Part shown: positions 40,906-50,103 of the stretch, one piece after another
How the letters are laid out: the number at the start of each line of letters is the position of its first letter
Position numbering within the stretch: position 1 is the first letter of the stretch
Assembly: GCF_014204495.1 (NCBI RefSeq)
Contig: NZ_JACHLN010000002.1
Location: forward strand, 124,001 to 188,000
Length of the DNA stretch: 64,000 bases
Direction: 5' to 3'
DNA from: Sphingomonas kyeonggiensis
Lineage (GTDB): Bacteria > Pseudomonadota > Alphaproteobacteria > Sphingomonadales > Sphingomonadaceae
Program-made: the position numbers and the translations under genes
Notes under the pieces: model-generated
Database searches by the model: none
Told to the model about the DNA's origin: nothing
Seen by the model: only the letters and a program-made list of their open reading frames with translations

Positions 40906-42270
40906 ATGCACTGGTTCGTCGCTAACGCGCCCATCCGCCGTAAGCTGCTAGTAGCGTTCGGCTCCATGACCGCGCTCGTCGCGCTTACGCCGCTGACGCT
41001 GTTGCTGTTTCCCACCCTGGCCCTGGCCGTCGGCATCGCCACCATCGTGGCTGCCGCGGCCATGAGCGTCTGGTATCGCAAGGCGATCGCCGATCCCTAT
41101 GTCACCACCGTGGTGCGCATGGAGGCGCTTGCCGCCGGCGATCTCGCCAGCCCGATCCAGTTCACCGAGTATCGGGACTGCGTGGGCCGCCTGACCAAGG
41201 CGATGTTCACCTTCCGCGATGCCGCCGCGGCGCAGATCCGCCAGAACGAGGAAGCCGAGCGTCACGGCGAGATCGTGCGTGGCATGACCAGCAATCTCGA
41301 GCGGCTCGCCCAGGGCGACCTGACCGCGGACATCGTCGAGGAATATCCGGCGACCTATGCGAAGCTGCGCGACAATTTCAACGCGGCGCTCGCATCGCTG
41401 CGCGCGCTGCTTGGCACGGTGACCGAAAGCACCATCGCGATCCGCACCGGCTCGGGCGAGATCGCCCAGGCCTCGGAGAGCCTGGCCCGCCGCACCGAAG
41501 CGAATGCCGCCAGCCTGGAGCAGACCACGGCCGCGATCAGCCAGATGGACCAGCGCCTTAGGGGCACCGCCGAAGCCGCCAACCGCACCGTGGAGCGCGC
41601 CGATGGCGCGACCGCGACGGTCTCGGACGGCCGCCAGGTCGTCGACGAGGCGGTGCAGGCGATGAACCGCGTCAATGACAGCGCCAAGGGCATCGACAGC
41701 GTGATCGAAGGCCTCGACAAGATCGCCTTCCAGACCCGCGTGCTGGCGATGAACGCCGCGGTCGAGGCCGGCCGCGCCGGCGAGGCCGGCCGTGGTTTCG
41801 CGGTGGTCGCCGATCTCGTTTCCGCGCTTGCCATGCGTGCCGAGGAAGAGGCGGGCCGCGCCCGCGAGCAGCTTACCGCGACCCAGGTCGACATCGTCGC
41901 CGCGGTGGCGATGGTCGAGAAGGTCGATGGCGCGCTGGCGCATATCGCCGAGGATGTCAGCGGCGTGCACGAGCTGCTCAACCAGATGGCGACCGACAAT
42001 CGCGCCCAGTCGACGGTGATCAGCGAGATCAGCTCGGCGATCGGCACGATGGACCAGTCGACCCAGCAGAACGCCGCGATGGTCGAGGAAACCTCGGCCG
42101 CGGCGCGTAACCTGACCGTCGAGATCTCGGCGCTGGCCGAGCAGGCCTCGCGCTTCCGCACTACCGGTGCCGCGCCGGTCACGGCCTCGGGCGGGCGCCC
42201 GATCTCCTTCCCGGCGCGGGGGCTTGCCGCCTCGTCGGACGCGCTGGCCGGGGAGCATGCGTACAACTGA
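40906..42270 (+). CDS. Methyl-accepting chemotaxis protein without a periplasmic sensor domain
   Basis: A 454-residue receptor. Two hydrophobic segments (about 13-33 and 35-57) are almost adjacent, leaving no room for a periplasmic ligand domain. HAMP-like segments follow (about 60-115 and 120-175), then the signalling domain. Its hairpin tip has GLDKIAFQTRVLAMNAAVEA and GEAGRGFAVVADLV. It probably senses a membrane or cytosolic cue. The ATG at 40906 fits the upstream GAGAG better than the ATG at 40900. It stands alone behind an AT-rich 144-base upstream region and has a strong terminator. Confidence 0.9.
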   Translation: MHWFVANAPIRRKLLVAFGSMTALVALTPLTLLLFPTLALAVGIATIVAAAAMSVWYRKAIADPYVTTVVRMEALAAGDLASPIQFTEYRDCVGRLTKAMFTFRDAAAAQIRQNEEAERHGEIVRGMTSNLERLAQGDLTADIVEEYPATYAKLRDNFNAALASLRALLGTVTESTIAIRTGSGEIAQASESLARRTEANAASLEQTTAAISQMDQRLRGTAEAANRTVERADGATATVSDGRQVVDEAVQAMNRVNDSAKGIDSVIEGLDKIAFQTRVLAMNAAVEAGRAGEAGRGFAVVADLVSALAMRAEEEAGRAREQLTATQVDIVAAVAMVEKVDGALAHIAEDVSGVHELLNQMATDNRAQSTVISEISSAIGTMDQSTQQNAAMVEETSAAARNLTVEISALAEQASRFRTTGAAPVTASGGRPISFPARGLAASSDALAGEHAYN

Positions 42271-42321
42271 TTCGCGACCCCGCGATTGGGCGCGGGGCGG
42301 CATCACAGTTCGTCACGGGGT

Positions 42322-42354
42322 GAGGCGGCCACGGGGGCTATCCGTGGCCGCCTC
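42322..42354 (+). terminator. Rho-independent terminator of the chemotaxis receptor gene
   Basis: Perfect 13-base arms (GAGGCGGCCACGG and its inverse) enclose a 7-base loop and are followed by CTTCGTTT. Confidence 0.75.
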
Positions 42355-42375
42355 CTTCGTTTGTGGCTGGGTGCA

Positions 42376-42843
42376 TTACCGCATCCGCTTGCGCAGCGCC
42401 CGATAGCGTTCCCGCGCTTCGGGCAGCCCGGGTTCCGCCGGGCCGGAATCATAGGGCATGACCTGGCCGCCCTTGGACCCGACATTCGGCGTGTAGATCC
42501 ACAGCGTGCCGCCGCGCGACTGCCCGGCCTGGCGGTACAGGTACAGGGCCGTCGGCCAGTCGCGGGGGGTGGCAACGCCCTCCTCGAGAAGGACGCCGAG
42601 TGCGAGTTGCGACTGCTTGTCGCCGCTGTTGGCGGCGTTGGCGAGGCTGCGGACGATGGGGTTCGGTGCGGTGGTCAGCGCCTCGATGCCCTGCGGCCCG
42701 CGCGTGCAGCCGCCAGCCAGGCACAAGGACAGACCGCCGGCTATCGCCAATGCACTGCGCCGGGCCCATGAAACCAGGATTGTCGGCTGCACCCCGTCCA
42801 CCCCTTTCAATGTTCTCGTTCGCGGTCGCCAAAGAAACGACAT
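42376..42843 (-). CDS. Putative lipoprotein with a Sel1-like repeat
   Basis: A 155-residue protein. A hydrophobic segment ends in LCLAGGC, a lipobox-like site near residue 46, preceded by an unusually long polar N-terminus. If translation instead began at an internal GTG (VQPTILVSWARR), the signal would have normal length. One Sel1/TPR-like repeat follows (SGDKQSQLALGVLLEEGVA). The C-terminus is basic. The start at 42843 has GGCGGG upstream. The function is unknown. Confidence 0.62.
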   Translation of the reverse strand: MSFLWRPRTRTLKGVDGVQPTILVSWARRSALAIAGGLSLCLAGGCTRGPQGIEALTTAPNPIVRSLANAANSGDKQSQLALGVLLEEGVATPRDWPTALYLYRQAGQSRGGTLWIYTPNVGSKGGQVMPYDSGPAEPGLPEARERYRALRKRMR

Positions 42844-43030
42844 CGATTGCCCGCCATCAGATTCGGGCCGTGACTGTCGCACTATGGTCCGCGCGCGCAC
42901 GGGCAGCAATGGCGGGATGCGGTTATTCGATGGCTGATCTTGCCGCCTGGTGCGCGGCGGCGGAACAGCTCTGCAAGCCCGCACCGATCGGGACCGGGAA
43001 GGCCCAGGGGGCAGGCGCAAGAACCCCGGG

Positions 43031-43048
43031 CCCCGGCTTTCGCCGGGG
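43031..43048. repeat. Short copy of the CCCGGCGAAAGCCGGG palindrome
   Basis: CCCCGGC-TTTC-GCCGGGG lies about 40 bases past the purQ stop. It may help end or stabilise the pur transcript. Confidence 0.7.
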
Positions 43049-43087
43049 AGCAGGGTTTTGTCCGGAATGGAGGCCCGAAGGTGTGGC

Positions 43088-43753
43088 TTACGCCACCGCC
43101 TCGAGCAGGCCCTCGAACAGGCGGCGGCCGTCGGTGCCGCCATGCGCGGCTTCGATGCGGCGCTCGGGGTGCGGCATCATGCCGAGCACATTGCCGGCCT
43201 TGTTGAGCACTCCGGCGATGTTGCGGGCCGAACCGTTAATGTCGGCGGCATAGCGGAAGGCGACTCGGCCTTCGCCCTCGATCCGGTCGAGCGTCTCGGC
43301 GTCGGCGAAATAGTTGCCGTCGTGATGCGCCACGGGGATCGTGATCTGCTCGCCCGAGCGATAGCCTGAAGTGAAGATCGACTGCGAATTGTCGACCGTC
43401 AGCGGCACGTCGCGGCAGACGAAGTTGAGGCCCGAGTTGCGCATCAGCGCGCCGGGCAGCAGCCCGGTCTCGGTGAGAACCTGGAAGCCGTTGCAGATGC
43501 CGATCACCGGCATGCCCTTGTCGGCTGCCTCGATCACGGCCTTCACCACCGGCGAGCGCGCGGCGATGGCGCCGCAGCGGAGATAGTCGCCATAGGAAAA
43601 GCCGCCGGGCAGGGCGATCAGGCCTAGCCCGGAGGGAAGCTCGGTCTCGCCGTGCCACACCATGGCGGGCTTCACGCCCGTCACCGCTTCCAGCGCGACT
43701 GCGATGTCGCGATCGCAGTTGGAGCCCGGAAAGACGATGACCGCGGTCTTCAC
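43088..43753 (-). CDS. purQ: Phosphoribosylformylglycinamidine synthase glutaminase subunit
   Basis: A 221-residue class I glutamine amidotransferase that supplies ammonia for the FGAM synthase step of purine synthesis. It has [12 protein letters not shown] at the N-terminus, the nucleophile Cys in [10 protein letters not shown] (about 87) and the late His-x-Glu in MPHPERR. The start is the GTG at 43753, overlapping the purS stop as GTGA. A longer frame to 43807 lies inside purS. Confidence 0.95.
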   Translation of the reverse strand: MKTAVIVFPGSNCDRDIAVALEAVTGVKPAMVWHGETELPSGLGLIALPGGFSYGDYLRCGAIAARSPVVKAVIEAADKGMPVIGICNGFQVLTETGLLPGALMRNSGLNFVCRDVPLTVDNSQSIFTSGYRSGEQITIPVAHHDGNYFADAETLDRIEGEGRVAFRYAADINGSARNIAGVLNKAGNVLGMMPHPERRIEAAHGGTDGRRLFEGLLEAVA

Positions 43754-43980
43754 AGCTTTTCCACCCGGTAGTTTTCGATGACGGTGTTGGCGAGCAGCTT
43801 GCGGCACATCTCGTCGATGGCCTCGTCGCTGGTGCCGTCTGCGAGCACGAGCTCGAAGATCTTGCCGGCGCGGACGTCTTCGACGCCGTCAAAGCCGAGG
43901 CCGCCAAGAGCGTGCTGGATGGCCTTGCCCTGGGGGTCGAGCACGCCGTTCTTCAAGGTGACGATGATGCGGAGCTTCAT
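43750..43980 (-). CDS. purS: Phosphoribosylformylglycinamidine synthase subunit PurS
   Basis: A 76-residue protein of the usual PurS size with [17 protein letters not shown] and [13 protein letters not shown]. It bridges PurQ and PurL in the FGAM synthase complex. purL is not in the window. It is translationally coupled to purQ. Confidence 0.95.
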   Translation of the reverse strand: MKLRIIVTLKNGVLDPQGKAIQHALGGLGFDGVEDVRAGKIFELVLADGTSDEAIDEMCRKLLANTVIENYRVEKL

Positions 43981-44050
43981 GGGCAGCGCCTATGGCGCGG
44001 AGTGCGCCGGGCTGCAACCCAAAGCGCGTGATTTTCCGCGCCTAAATACG

Positions 44051-44132
44051 CGTCATCCCGGCGAAAGCCGGGATCTCAGGCGAAGGCGCTCGGAAAGAGC
44101 CGCATGAGATCCCGGCTTTCGCCGGGATGACG
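44051..44132. repeat. Palindromic intergenic repeat, full copy
   Basis: Nearly the same 27-base arms as at 3776, in inverted orientation around a loop of about 28 bases. It lies between purC and purS. Confidence 0.85.
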
Positions 44133-44156
44133 ATATGCCTTGTAAGCGGTTGGAGC

Positions 44157-44936
44157 TTACTTGCCCCGGCGCTTCCGGTGGCTTTCGAGGTCGAGCACCG
44201 CCGAGTCCTCGCCTTCCGGGAACAGGCCCAGGCGGCGTGCGACTTCCTGATAAGCTTCGACTTCGCCGCCCAGATCGCGGCGGAAGCGATCCTTGTCGAG
44301 CTTCTCGCCGGTGGTCATGTCCCACAGGCGGCAACCGTCCGGGCTGATCTCGTCGGCCAGGATGATGCGCGAATAGTCGTTGTCCCAGATCCGGCCGAAC
44401 TCGAGCTTGAAGTCGACCAGGCGGATGCCGATGCCGGCGAACAGGCCCGAGAGGAAGTCGTTCACGCGGATGGCCATGTCGGCCATGTCGTGCAGCTCTT
44501 CCTGGCTCGCCCAGCCGAAGCAGAGGATATGCTCGTCGGTGACCAGCGGATCGCCGAGCGCGTCGTCCTTGTAGTAATATTCGATGATCGTGCGGGGCAG
44601 CGGGGTGCCTTCCTCGATCCCGAGCTTCTTCGCCAGCGAACCGGCGACGACGTTGCGCACCACGACCTCGATCGGGACGATCTCGACCTGGCGGATCAGC
44701 TGCTCGCGCATGTTGAGGCGGCGGATGAAGTGAGTCGGGATGCCGATGCCGGCGAGCAGCGTGAAGACGTGCTCGGAGATCCGGTTGTTGAGGACGCCCT
44801 TGCCGTTGATCGTGCCCTTTTTCTGGGCGTTGAAGGCGGTCGCGTCGTCCTTGAAATACTGGATCAGCGTGCCGGGTTCGGGACCCTCGTAAAGGATCTT
44901 GGCCTTACCTTCGTAGATCTGCCGGCGGCGTGCCAT
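44157..44936 (-). CDS. purC: Phosphoribosylaminoimidazole-succinocarboxamide synthase
   Basis: A 259-residue SAICAR synthetase. Motifs are [15 protein letters not shown] at the N-terminus, [17 protein letters not shown] (about 97-113), KLEFGRI and the ATP-site [15 protein letters not shown]. It makes SAICAR in purine synthesis. The start at MARRRQ (44936) is the family-typical one; an upstream ATG at 44963 is possible. It is in the same orientation as purS and purQ, separated by a palindromic repeat. Confidence 0.94.
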   Translation of the reverse strand: MARRRQIYEGKAKILYEGPEPGTLIQYFKDDATAFNAQKKGTINGKGVLNNRISEHVFTLLAGIGIPTHFIRRLNMREQLIRQVEIVPIEVVVRNVVAGSLAKKLGIEEGTPLPRTIIEYYYKDDALGDPLVTDEHILCFGWASQEELHDMADMAIRVNDFLSGLFAGIGIRLVDFKLEFGRIWDNDYSRIILADEISPDGCRLWDMTTGEKLDKDRFRRDLGGEVEAYQEVARRLGLFPEGEDSAVLDLESHRKRRGK

Positions 44937-45040
44937 CGGGTGCGTTTTCCCCTGGAAAGTCATTGCCCCGGCGGCGCGGGGAATCCGCGAGCCTGCCGGG
45001 GCGAGAGGCGGCCTATAACGAAACGGGGGTGCGCGCGCAA

Positions 45041-45988
45041 TCACGCATCCTCGTTAACGGGACCCAATCCGGCATGGCGCCAGCGGCGCAGCAGCGGGCG
45101 GGCGGCGAACAGCGCCAGCGCGGCGATCAGGGCCCAGGGCGCGAGGTAGATGACGAGCAGCAGCAACGTGCGCGCCGTGCCCGTCACCGTGGCGCCGGAT
45201 TGCGCGACCGCGTCGCCCAGCTGGCCGAAAAAGCCCTGGCGCGTCGGCGCCGCCACCGGTGCGGTGACTGGGGAATAGCTGATCGAGAAGTCCGAATAGG
45301 CGACGCGGCGGCGCAGCTCGCCGAGCCAGCCCTTGGCCTGGTCGAGCTCCTCCTGCGCCTGGGCGACGCTGCGCTCGGCCTCGACCAGCTCGCCGACCTT
45401 GCCCTGGCGGCCGCGCAGCATGTCGGTGAGTCGCGCGACCAGGATCTCGCGCTGGCGCAGGCGTGCGTCGGTATCGACCAGGTCCTTCGACACATCCTCG
45501 GCCGAGATCTGGGTGTCGACCGCGCGGCCGCCGGCCTTGCCCACCGCCGCGGTCAGGTCGGTCGAGACCTGCTGGGCGATCGTACTGGCGACGCGCAGTT
45601 TGAGATGGGCGCTCTGGGTGCCGTCATCGCCGCTCGCGCGCTGCATCGCGACGAGCTGGCAGCGTGGCCCGAGCCGGTTGCACAGGTCGATATGCGCCTG
45701 CTGCGCGCCGGCGATCGCGGCGGCGGGGAGGCGGTAGCCCAGGGTGAAGCTGTAGGCGATCTGCGGCACCGCGACGGGAATCGCGGTGGTGCCGACGCTG
45801 TCGCTGTCCGGTCGGGCCGCAGGGGCAGGGGCGCCCGGGTTTTCATAGGTCGCCAGCAGCGACGGCTCGGCGTTCTTGTGGATATAGTTTCGCTGCGTCG
45901 TGCTGAACAATATCGCGCAGGTGATCGCCACCAGCAGCGCGGCCAGTCCGCCGCTCACGATAAGGACCCGCCGCTTCGGCCTGAGCAT
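45041..45988 (-). CDS. DUF4349 family membrane protein (paralog 1)
   Basis: A 315-residue protein with an N-terminal membrane anchor ([20 protein letters not shown]), a periplasmic domain and a C-terminal membrane span ([20 protein letters not shown]). The central domain has [13 protein letters not shown], a coiled-coil (about 165-220, [19 protein letters not shown]) and [11 protein letters not shown], typical of DUF4349. Two relatives follow upstream on the same strand. The function is unknown. Confidence 0.8.
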   Translation of the reverse strand: MLRPKRRVLIVSGGLAALLVAITCAILFSTTQRNYIHKNAEPSLLATYENPGAPAPAARPDSDSVGTTAIPVAVPQIAYSFTLGYRLPAAAIAGAQQAHIDLCNRLGPRCQLVAMQRASGDDGTQSAHLKLRVASTIAQQVSTDLTAAVGKAGGRAVDTQISAEDVSKDLVDTDARLRQREILVARLTDMLRGRQGKVGELVEAERSVAQAQEELDQAKGWLGELRRRVAYSDFSISYSPVTAPVAAPTRQGFFGQLGDAVAQSGATVTGTARTLLLLVIYLAPWALIAALALFAARPLLRRWRHAGLGPVNEDA

Positions 45989-46042
45989 TGCATCTCCCCT
46001 CTGTTGTTAAATGATATAACATCACATAATCAGAGCAAAAAC

Positions 46043-46070
46043 AAGCGGGGCAGTTTTCGCTGCCCCGCTT
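46043..46070 (-). terminator. Rho-independent terminator of DUF4349 paralog 2
   Basis: Perfect 11-base arms (AAGCGGGGCAG and its inverse) with a 6-base loop. On the minus strand GTTTTTGC follows. Confidence 0.9.
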
Positions 46071-46156
46071 GCCTCCCTAGAAACCGTGTCGAGACCTGGC
46101 GGTTCGGTCGAGCCTTGCCGGTTGAGAACCGGCCGTTTCCGCCGGGTCGGGCCGCG

Positions 46157-47037
46157 TCAGGCCGCTTCGGCGGGCTTGGCGCGCTTGCGGCGAACCAGCA
46201 GCACTACCGGAATGGCGAGCAGCACCCAGGGGAGCAGATAGATCGCCAGCGTCAACAGCGCGCGGACGCCGATCAGGAAGCTGGCGAAGGAGCCCTGGCC
46301 CGCCTCGGTGAGCTGCCCGGCGACGCTGCCGGAGTTGGTTGCCGGAGCGATCGCCGAATAGCGGATCTCGAAGTCCGACATCGCGACCCGGCCCTGCAGC
46401 TCGCTCAGCCAGCCCTTGGCCTGGTCGAGCTCCTCCTGCGCCGAGGCGACGCTGCGCTCGGCCTCGACAAGTTCGGAGACCTTGCCCGAGCGGGTGCGCA
46501 GCACTTCGGTCAGCCGGGCCACGAGCAGCTCGCGCTGGGCGATCCGCGCCTTGGTGTCGACGATCTGCTTGGAGACGTCGTCGGTAGCGACCTTGGTCCC
46601 CGTCGCGCGGCCGCCGGCATCGCCCGCGACCTTGCCGAGTGCGTCGGAGAAGCGGTGCGCCTCGCTGGTGACGACGCGCAGCTTGGTGAAGGCGTCGCCG
46701 GACTTGTCCTCGCTGTCGTCGCGCTCGAAAGCGAGCAGCTGGCAGCGCGCCGGACCCATGTCCTCGCACAGCCGGCGATGCGCGTCCTGCACCGAGGCGA
46801 GCCGGTCGCCAGGCAGGAGGTAGCCGAGCGAATAGCTATAGGCGAGCTGGGGCAGGCTGACCTTCACCTTCTCGGCCGGGCCCTGCTTGTCGGCGCCCTT
46901 GGCCTCGCTTGCCGGCGCGTCGGTGGATTCGAGCAGCTGGGCGGCGCTGTCGTCGGCCCGGGTGGTCTGGGTGTTCTCTGCGGCGGAGCATCCCGCCAGC
47001 GCGCAAGCTGCCAGAAACAGGGGACAAGACGTTTCAT
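46157..47037 (-). CDS. DUF4349 family lipoprotein (paralog 2), apparent frameshift in its signal peptide
   Basis: The body (about 290 residues) is a DUF4349 protein with CEDMGPARCQLLAF, a coiled coil ([19 protein letters not shown]), RVAMSDFEIRYS and a C-terminal span (LLTLAIYLLPWVLLAIPVVLLV). The best start is the ATG at 47037, with AAGGAGGG upstream, giving MKRLVP. That frame leaves the body frame. Adding one C to the C4 run (plus-strand G run 47020-47023) would give MKRLVPLFLAACALAGC, a perfect lipoprotein signal. The intact frame could only start at the ATG at 47074, which has no ribosome site and gives an odd N-terminus. I treat this as a one-base deletion or sequencing error. Confidence 0.75.
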
Positions 47038-47296
47038 AATCCCTCCTTGCCACAATATGGCCATAATCCATCATAGAGGTGGGATTTATGTCAAGACACA
47101 ATTTCGCCTTAATTACGGCATGATTGTGGCGGGTGATGCGCAGAAGGCTGCGTCGGCGTGGGTTGCGGCACTGGAGCGAAGGCGTGCAGGCACGCCCCTT
47201 CGTCATCCCCGTGCAGGCGGGGATGGCGGGGAAGGGGAAGGGCTTGCGCTGAACCTTGGAGCCTGTGGCATTCGGGCGGAAATTCGAAATCCGCTG

Positions 47297-47373
47297 CTCC
47301 CCGGCGAAAGCCGGGGCCCAGGGTCACAAGCGGAAGGGCAGAGAAACCCTAGGCCCCGGCTTTCGCCGGGGAA
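47297..47373. repeat. Inverted pair of CCCGGCGAAAGCCGGG palindromes
   Basis: Two copies face each other: CTCCCCGGCGAAAGCCGGGG on the left and its near inverse on the right, about 28 bases apart. They fill part of a 376-base gap (47038-47413) in which I see no gene. Confidence 0.75.
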
Positions 47374-47413
47374 CAGGAAGGGAGGGGTGCCGAAAGGGGA
47401 AGCCAAGCTTCCC

Positions 47414-48331
47414 CTAGGCGTGGTGATCCTCTTCGTCGCGGGAGAACCAGCGCTGGATCAGGTTGCGATTGTCGGCGCGGGGGCGGGTGTCGTGCCCGTC
47501 ATGGCCGTCATGATAGCCGTCGTCATAGCCTTCCGCCCGGCGCGGTTCGGGATCGGAGCCGATCGCGCGGCCATGGATGATCCAGCGCAGCACCAGCACG
47601 ACCGCGAGCATCAGCAGGCACCAGGGCCCGATGCTGGCGAGCAGCTGGACGAGCTGGGCGACCGAATTCTCGAGCGTCTGCCCCGCGGTCTGGAAATTCG
47701 CCTCGGACGAGCCGAGCCCGCTCAGCGCGCCGCTCGATTCATAGGTGAAGAGCATCGGCACATTGGCGAGGGTCTGGCCCTGGCTGGCCTCGACCTCGGC
47801 GATCACCGACAGCGCGTTCTGCAGCCGGGCCGTGCGCGCCTGGGCGTCGGGCGTGGTGCTGGCGCGGGCATTCTGGAGCTGGTCCTGCAGCCGCTTGACC
47901 ACCGCGACGCTGCGCGCGGTCGCGGTCGAATCGGCGCCGGTGATCTCGGTATCGGTCAGCACGCCATAGGAAGCGGCGACATTCTTGGTGACCGCATCGC
48001 CGAACTGGCGCGCGATCGAGGGATCGATGCGTACGGTGAGCACCGCGCGGGTCTTGTTCCCGTCGTCCACCCGGTAGCGCATCGCCAGGATGCGGCAGCG
48101 CGCCGGGCCGATCCGGTCGCAGGCATCGGCATTGGACTGGAGGACGCCCTTCACCTTGGCGCCGGGCAGGCGATACGCATAGCGATAGTCGAAGCCGGTG
48201 CCGGTGGAGGCGAATGCCTCGGCATTGGCGGACGATGCGAAGTCCGACTTGTCCTTGCCGTCCGCGGAGCGATTGATGTCATCGCAGCCCGCGAGCAGCG
48301 CGAACGCCGCCAGTGCCCAAACGAATCGCAT
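47414..48331 (-). CDS. DUF4349-like lipoprotein (paralog 3)
   Basis: A 305-residue protein with a clean lipoprotein signal (MRFVWALAAFALLAGC, Cys16). CDRIGPARCRILAM aligns with the same stretch of the two neighbours. A predicted helical region (about 150-190) and one late membrane span (LASIGPWCLLMLAVVLVL) follow. The tail is rich in Asp, His and Arg (YDDGYHDGHDGHDTRPR), unlike the paralogs. The function is unknown; an envelope location is inferred. Confidence 0.78.
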   Translation of the reverse strand: MRFVWALAAFALLAGCDDINRSADGKDKSDFASSANAEAFASTGTGFDYRYAYRLPGAKVKGVLQSNADACDRIGPARCRILAMRYRVDDGNKTRAVLTVRIDPSIARQFGDAVTKNVAASYGVLTDTEITGADSTATARSVAVVKRLQDQLQNARASTTPDAQARTARLQNALSVIAEVEASQGQTLANVPMLFTYESSGALSGLGSSEANFQTAGQTLENSVAQLVQLLASIGPWCLLMLAVVLVLRWIIHGRAIGSDPEPRRAEGYDDGYHDGHDGHDTRPRADNRNLIQRWFSRDEEDHHA

Positions 48332-48504
48332 GGGTTCCTCCCTGTTCCTTCACGAAGGAGTAACCATAATTTCGTGACAGGCCCAACCCGCCTGGATCGC
48401 GCCGGTCATCCCTTTTCGGGATCGCGCCGATCGATATCAGCAATGCTTATGGGTGGCGGGCGGCGTTGCACTGCCGCCCGCCTCTTCGTGTTCCGAGGGA
48501 CCAA

Positions 48505-48825
48505 TCAGGGAACAGCGGAGATCCGGACCGGCGCCGCGCTGCGCGCCACCGCCTGCTCGCGTGCCGTGGCGACCGCGCGCCGGGCCTCGGCCTGGCAGCG
48601 CAGCGATTCCGGCGCGGGATTGATGAAGCCGGGGCGCACCTTGCCGCAGACTTCGTCGAGTGCGCGGGCAAGCCGGCGGTCGAGCGCCTTGCGATCGGCG
48701 GCGCGGGAAAGGTCGAGATCGGCGTAGCTGACACGCGCGATATTGGTGCGGTCCTGCGCCTTCGCGGCCAGCGGGATCAGCGCCGGGGAAAGGATCAGGG
48801 CGAGGGGGATGAGCATCTTCAGCAT
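48505..48825 (-). CDS. UrcA family protein, exported
   Basis: A 106-residue protein with a signal peptide (MLKMLIPLALILSPALIPLA, cut near AKAQ). The UrcA pattern is VSYADLDLSRAADRKALDRR, then LARALDEVCG and an RCQAEA cysteine. UrcA proteins are small exported proteins common in sphingomonads and caulobacters, with unknown function. The start at 48825 has AAGGA eight bases upstream; a longer frame to 48897 is less likely. Confidence 0.82.
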   Translation of the reverse strand: MLKMLIPLALILSPALIPLAAKAQDRTNIARVSYADLDLSRAADRKALDRRLARALDEVCGKVRPGFINPAPESLRCQAEARRAVATAREQAVARSAAPVRISAVP

Positions 48826-48934
48826 GGCTTGGTTCCTTTGGATGCGCGCCATGTTCGGCACCCCCTCCATCTGCGCCCGAAGCCGCGCCGGGACCAACTA
48901 ATCCTTGGCCAAAAGGCATAAGCTGTGCTTGTAT

Positions 48935-49867
48935 ATGGAAATGCGCCGCCTTCCGCCTCTCGCCGCCGTTCGCGTGTTCGAAGCCGCCGCGCGCCACGGC
49001 AATTACACGCGTGCCGCCGAGGAACTGGGCATGACCCAGGCAGCGGTGAGCTATCAGATGAAGCTGCTCGAGGAGCGGCTGGGCGTGGCGCTGTTCGCGC
49101 GCAGCGGCCGCGGCATCGCGCTCACCGAGGTCGGGCAGCGGATCGCGCCCCAGCTCACCGGCGCGTTCGATGCGATGGGCAAGGCCTTCGCATCGATCCA
49201 TGCCGAGACCGAGAGCGTGATCAGCATCACCGCGCCGCGCACGCTCGCCACCAACTGGCTGGCGAGCCGCCTGGGCTCGTTCCAGCTCGCCCGGCCCGAC
49301 CTGGCGGTGCGCCTCCATGTCGGCGACGAGATGATCGACCTGCTGGCCGGGGAAGCGGATATCGCGCTGCGCGGCGCGCCCGGGCCGATGCCGGGCCATT
49401 GCTGCCATTTCCTGATGCGCATGCCGGTCACGCCGATGGCCAGCCCGGCCTTCCTGGCCAAGCATCCGCCGGTGCGCACGCCGCAGGACCTGCTTGAGCT
49501 GCCGCGGCTTACCTATCGCGACGATTGGTGGGACTTGTGGTTCGCGGCCGCGCTGGGCGAGGCGCCCGACACCAGCCAGATGCCCGGGCTGCGCTTCGAT
49601 TCGCAGATCCTCGACGGCAATGCCGCGATCGCCGGGCATGGCTTCGCGATCCTCAGCCCGCCTTTATGGCAGCCGGCGATCGATGCCGGCCAGCTCGTCC
49701 AGCCGCTGCCGCAGGTGGCGCATTACCGCAACGCCTTCTGGCTGATGTATGCCGAGAGCAAGCGCAACCAGCCCAAGATCCGCGCCTTTCGCGACTGGCT
49801 GCTCGCGGAAGTGAAGCTCTCGCTGCGCGACGATCGCTGGGGGGCGGGTGTGCCGCCCGAGGCGTAG
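48935..49867 (+). CDS. LysR-family transcriptional regulator, GcvA-like
   Basis: A 310-residue regulator. The N-terminal helix-turn-helix (about 5-65) has RLPPLAAVRVFEAAARHGNY and AAEELGMTQAAVSYQMKLLE. The LysR effector-binding domain follows (about 95-295), with AGEADIALRG and a GHGFAILSPPLW stretch. The start RRLPPLAAVRVFEA resembles the GcvA group. The target genes are unknown. It is divergent from urcA, and no metabolic gene is next to it. Confidence 0.87.
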   Translation: MEMRRLPPLAAVRVFEAAARHGNYTRAAEELGMTQAAVSYQMKLLEERLGVALFARSGRGIALTEVGQRIAPQLTGAFDAMGKAFASIHAETESVISITAPRTLATNWLASRLGSFQLARPDLAVRLHVGDEMIDLLAGEADIALRGAPGPMPGHCCHFLMRMPVTPMASPAFLAKHPPVRTPQDLLELPRLTYRDDWWDLWFAAALGEAPDTSQMPGLRFDSQILDGNAAIAGHGFAILSPPLWQPAIDAGQLVQPLPQVAHYRNAFWLMYAESKRNQPKIRAFRDWLLAEVKLSLRDDRWGAGVPPEA

Positions 49868-49878
49868 CGGGATTTTTC

Positions 49879-50027
49879 TCCCCTCCCTGCAAGGGAGGGG
49901 TTGGGGGTGGGTTGCGGCCCCGGTCTTCCGGGGACGCCCAGCGAGACGGCATCGCGAAAAGAGAAGGCCGGGCATCGAGCCCGGCCTTCTCTAACCCACC
50001 CCTAGCCCCTCCCTTGCAGGGAGGGGA
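49879..50027. repeat. Composite inverted repeat with 36-base arms
   Basis: The left arm TCCCCTCCCTGCAAGGGAGG (continuing GGTTGGGGGTGGGTT) and the right arm are inverse copies with about three mismatches, around 77 bases apart. Each arm contains its own palindrome CCCTCCCTGCAAGGGAGGG. The core holds a separate terminator hairpin. It lies between the convergent lysR and beta-barrel genes. Confidence 0.8.
49961..49991 (-). terminator. Rho-independent terminator downstream of the first beta-barrel gene
   Basis: Perfect 13-base arms GAGAAGGCCGGGC and inverse, 5-base loop. On the minus strand TTTTCG follows. Confidence 0.65.
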
Positions 50028-50103
50028 ATTTCGGGTGTGATGCTCCAACCCAGCGGCGGAGCAGGGGGACGGGGACAAGCCGTCCCCCTGCCGGCGTCAC
50101 GCC

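Noticed and set aside
44930..48727. A 1265-codon open frame on the plus strand
   Set aside because: It is antisense to purC, the three DUF4349 genes and their gaps. The minus-strand frames show signal peptides, membrane spans and shared family motifs, while this one is low-complexity and due to GC-rich codon bias.
49879..50027. Repeat arrays read as CRISPR
   Set aside because: There is one inverted pair, not regularly spaced direct repeats, and no cas genes lie nearby. No CRISPR array was seen in the window.
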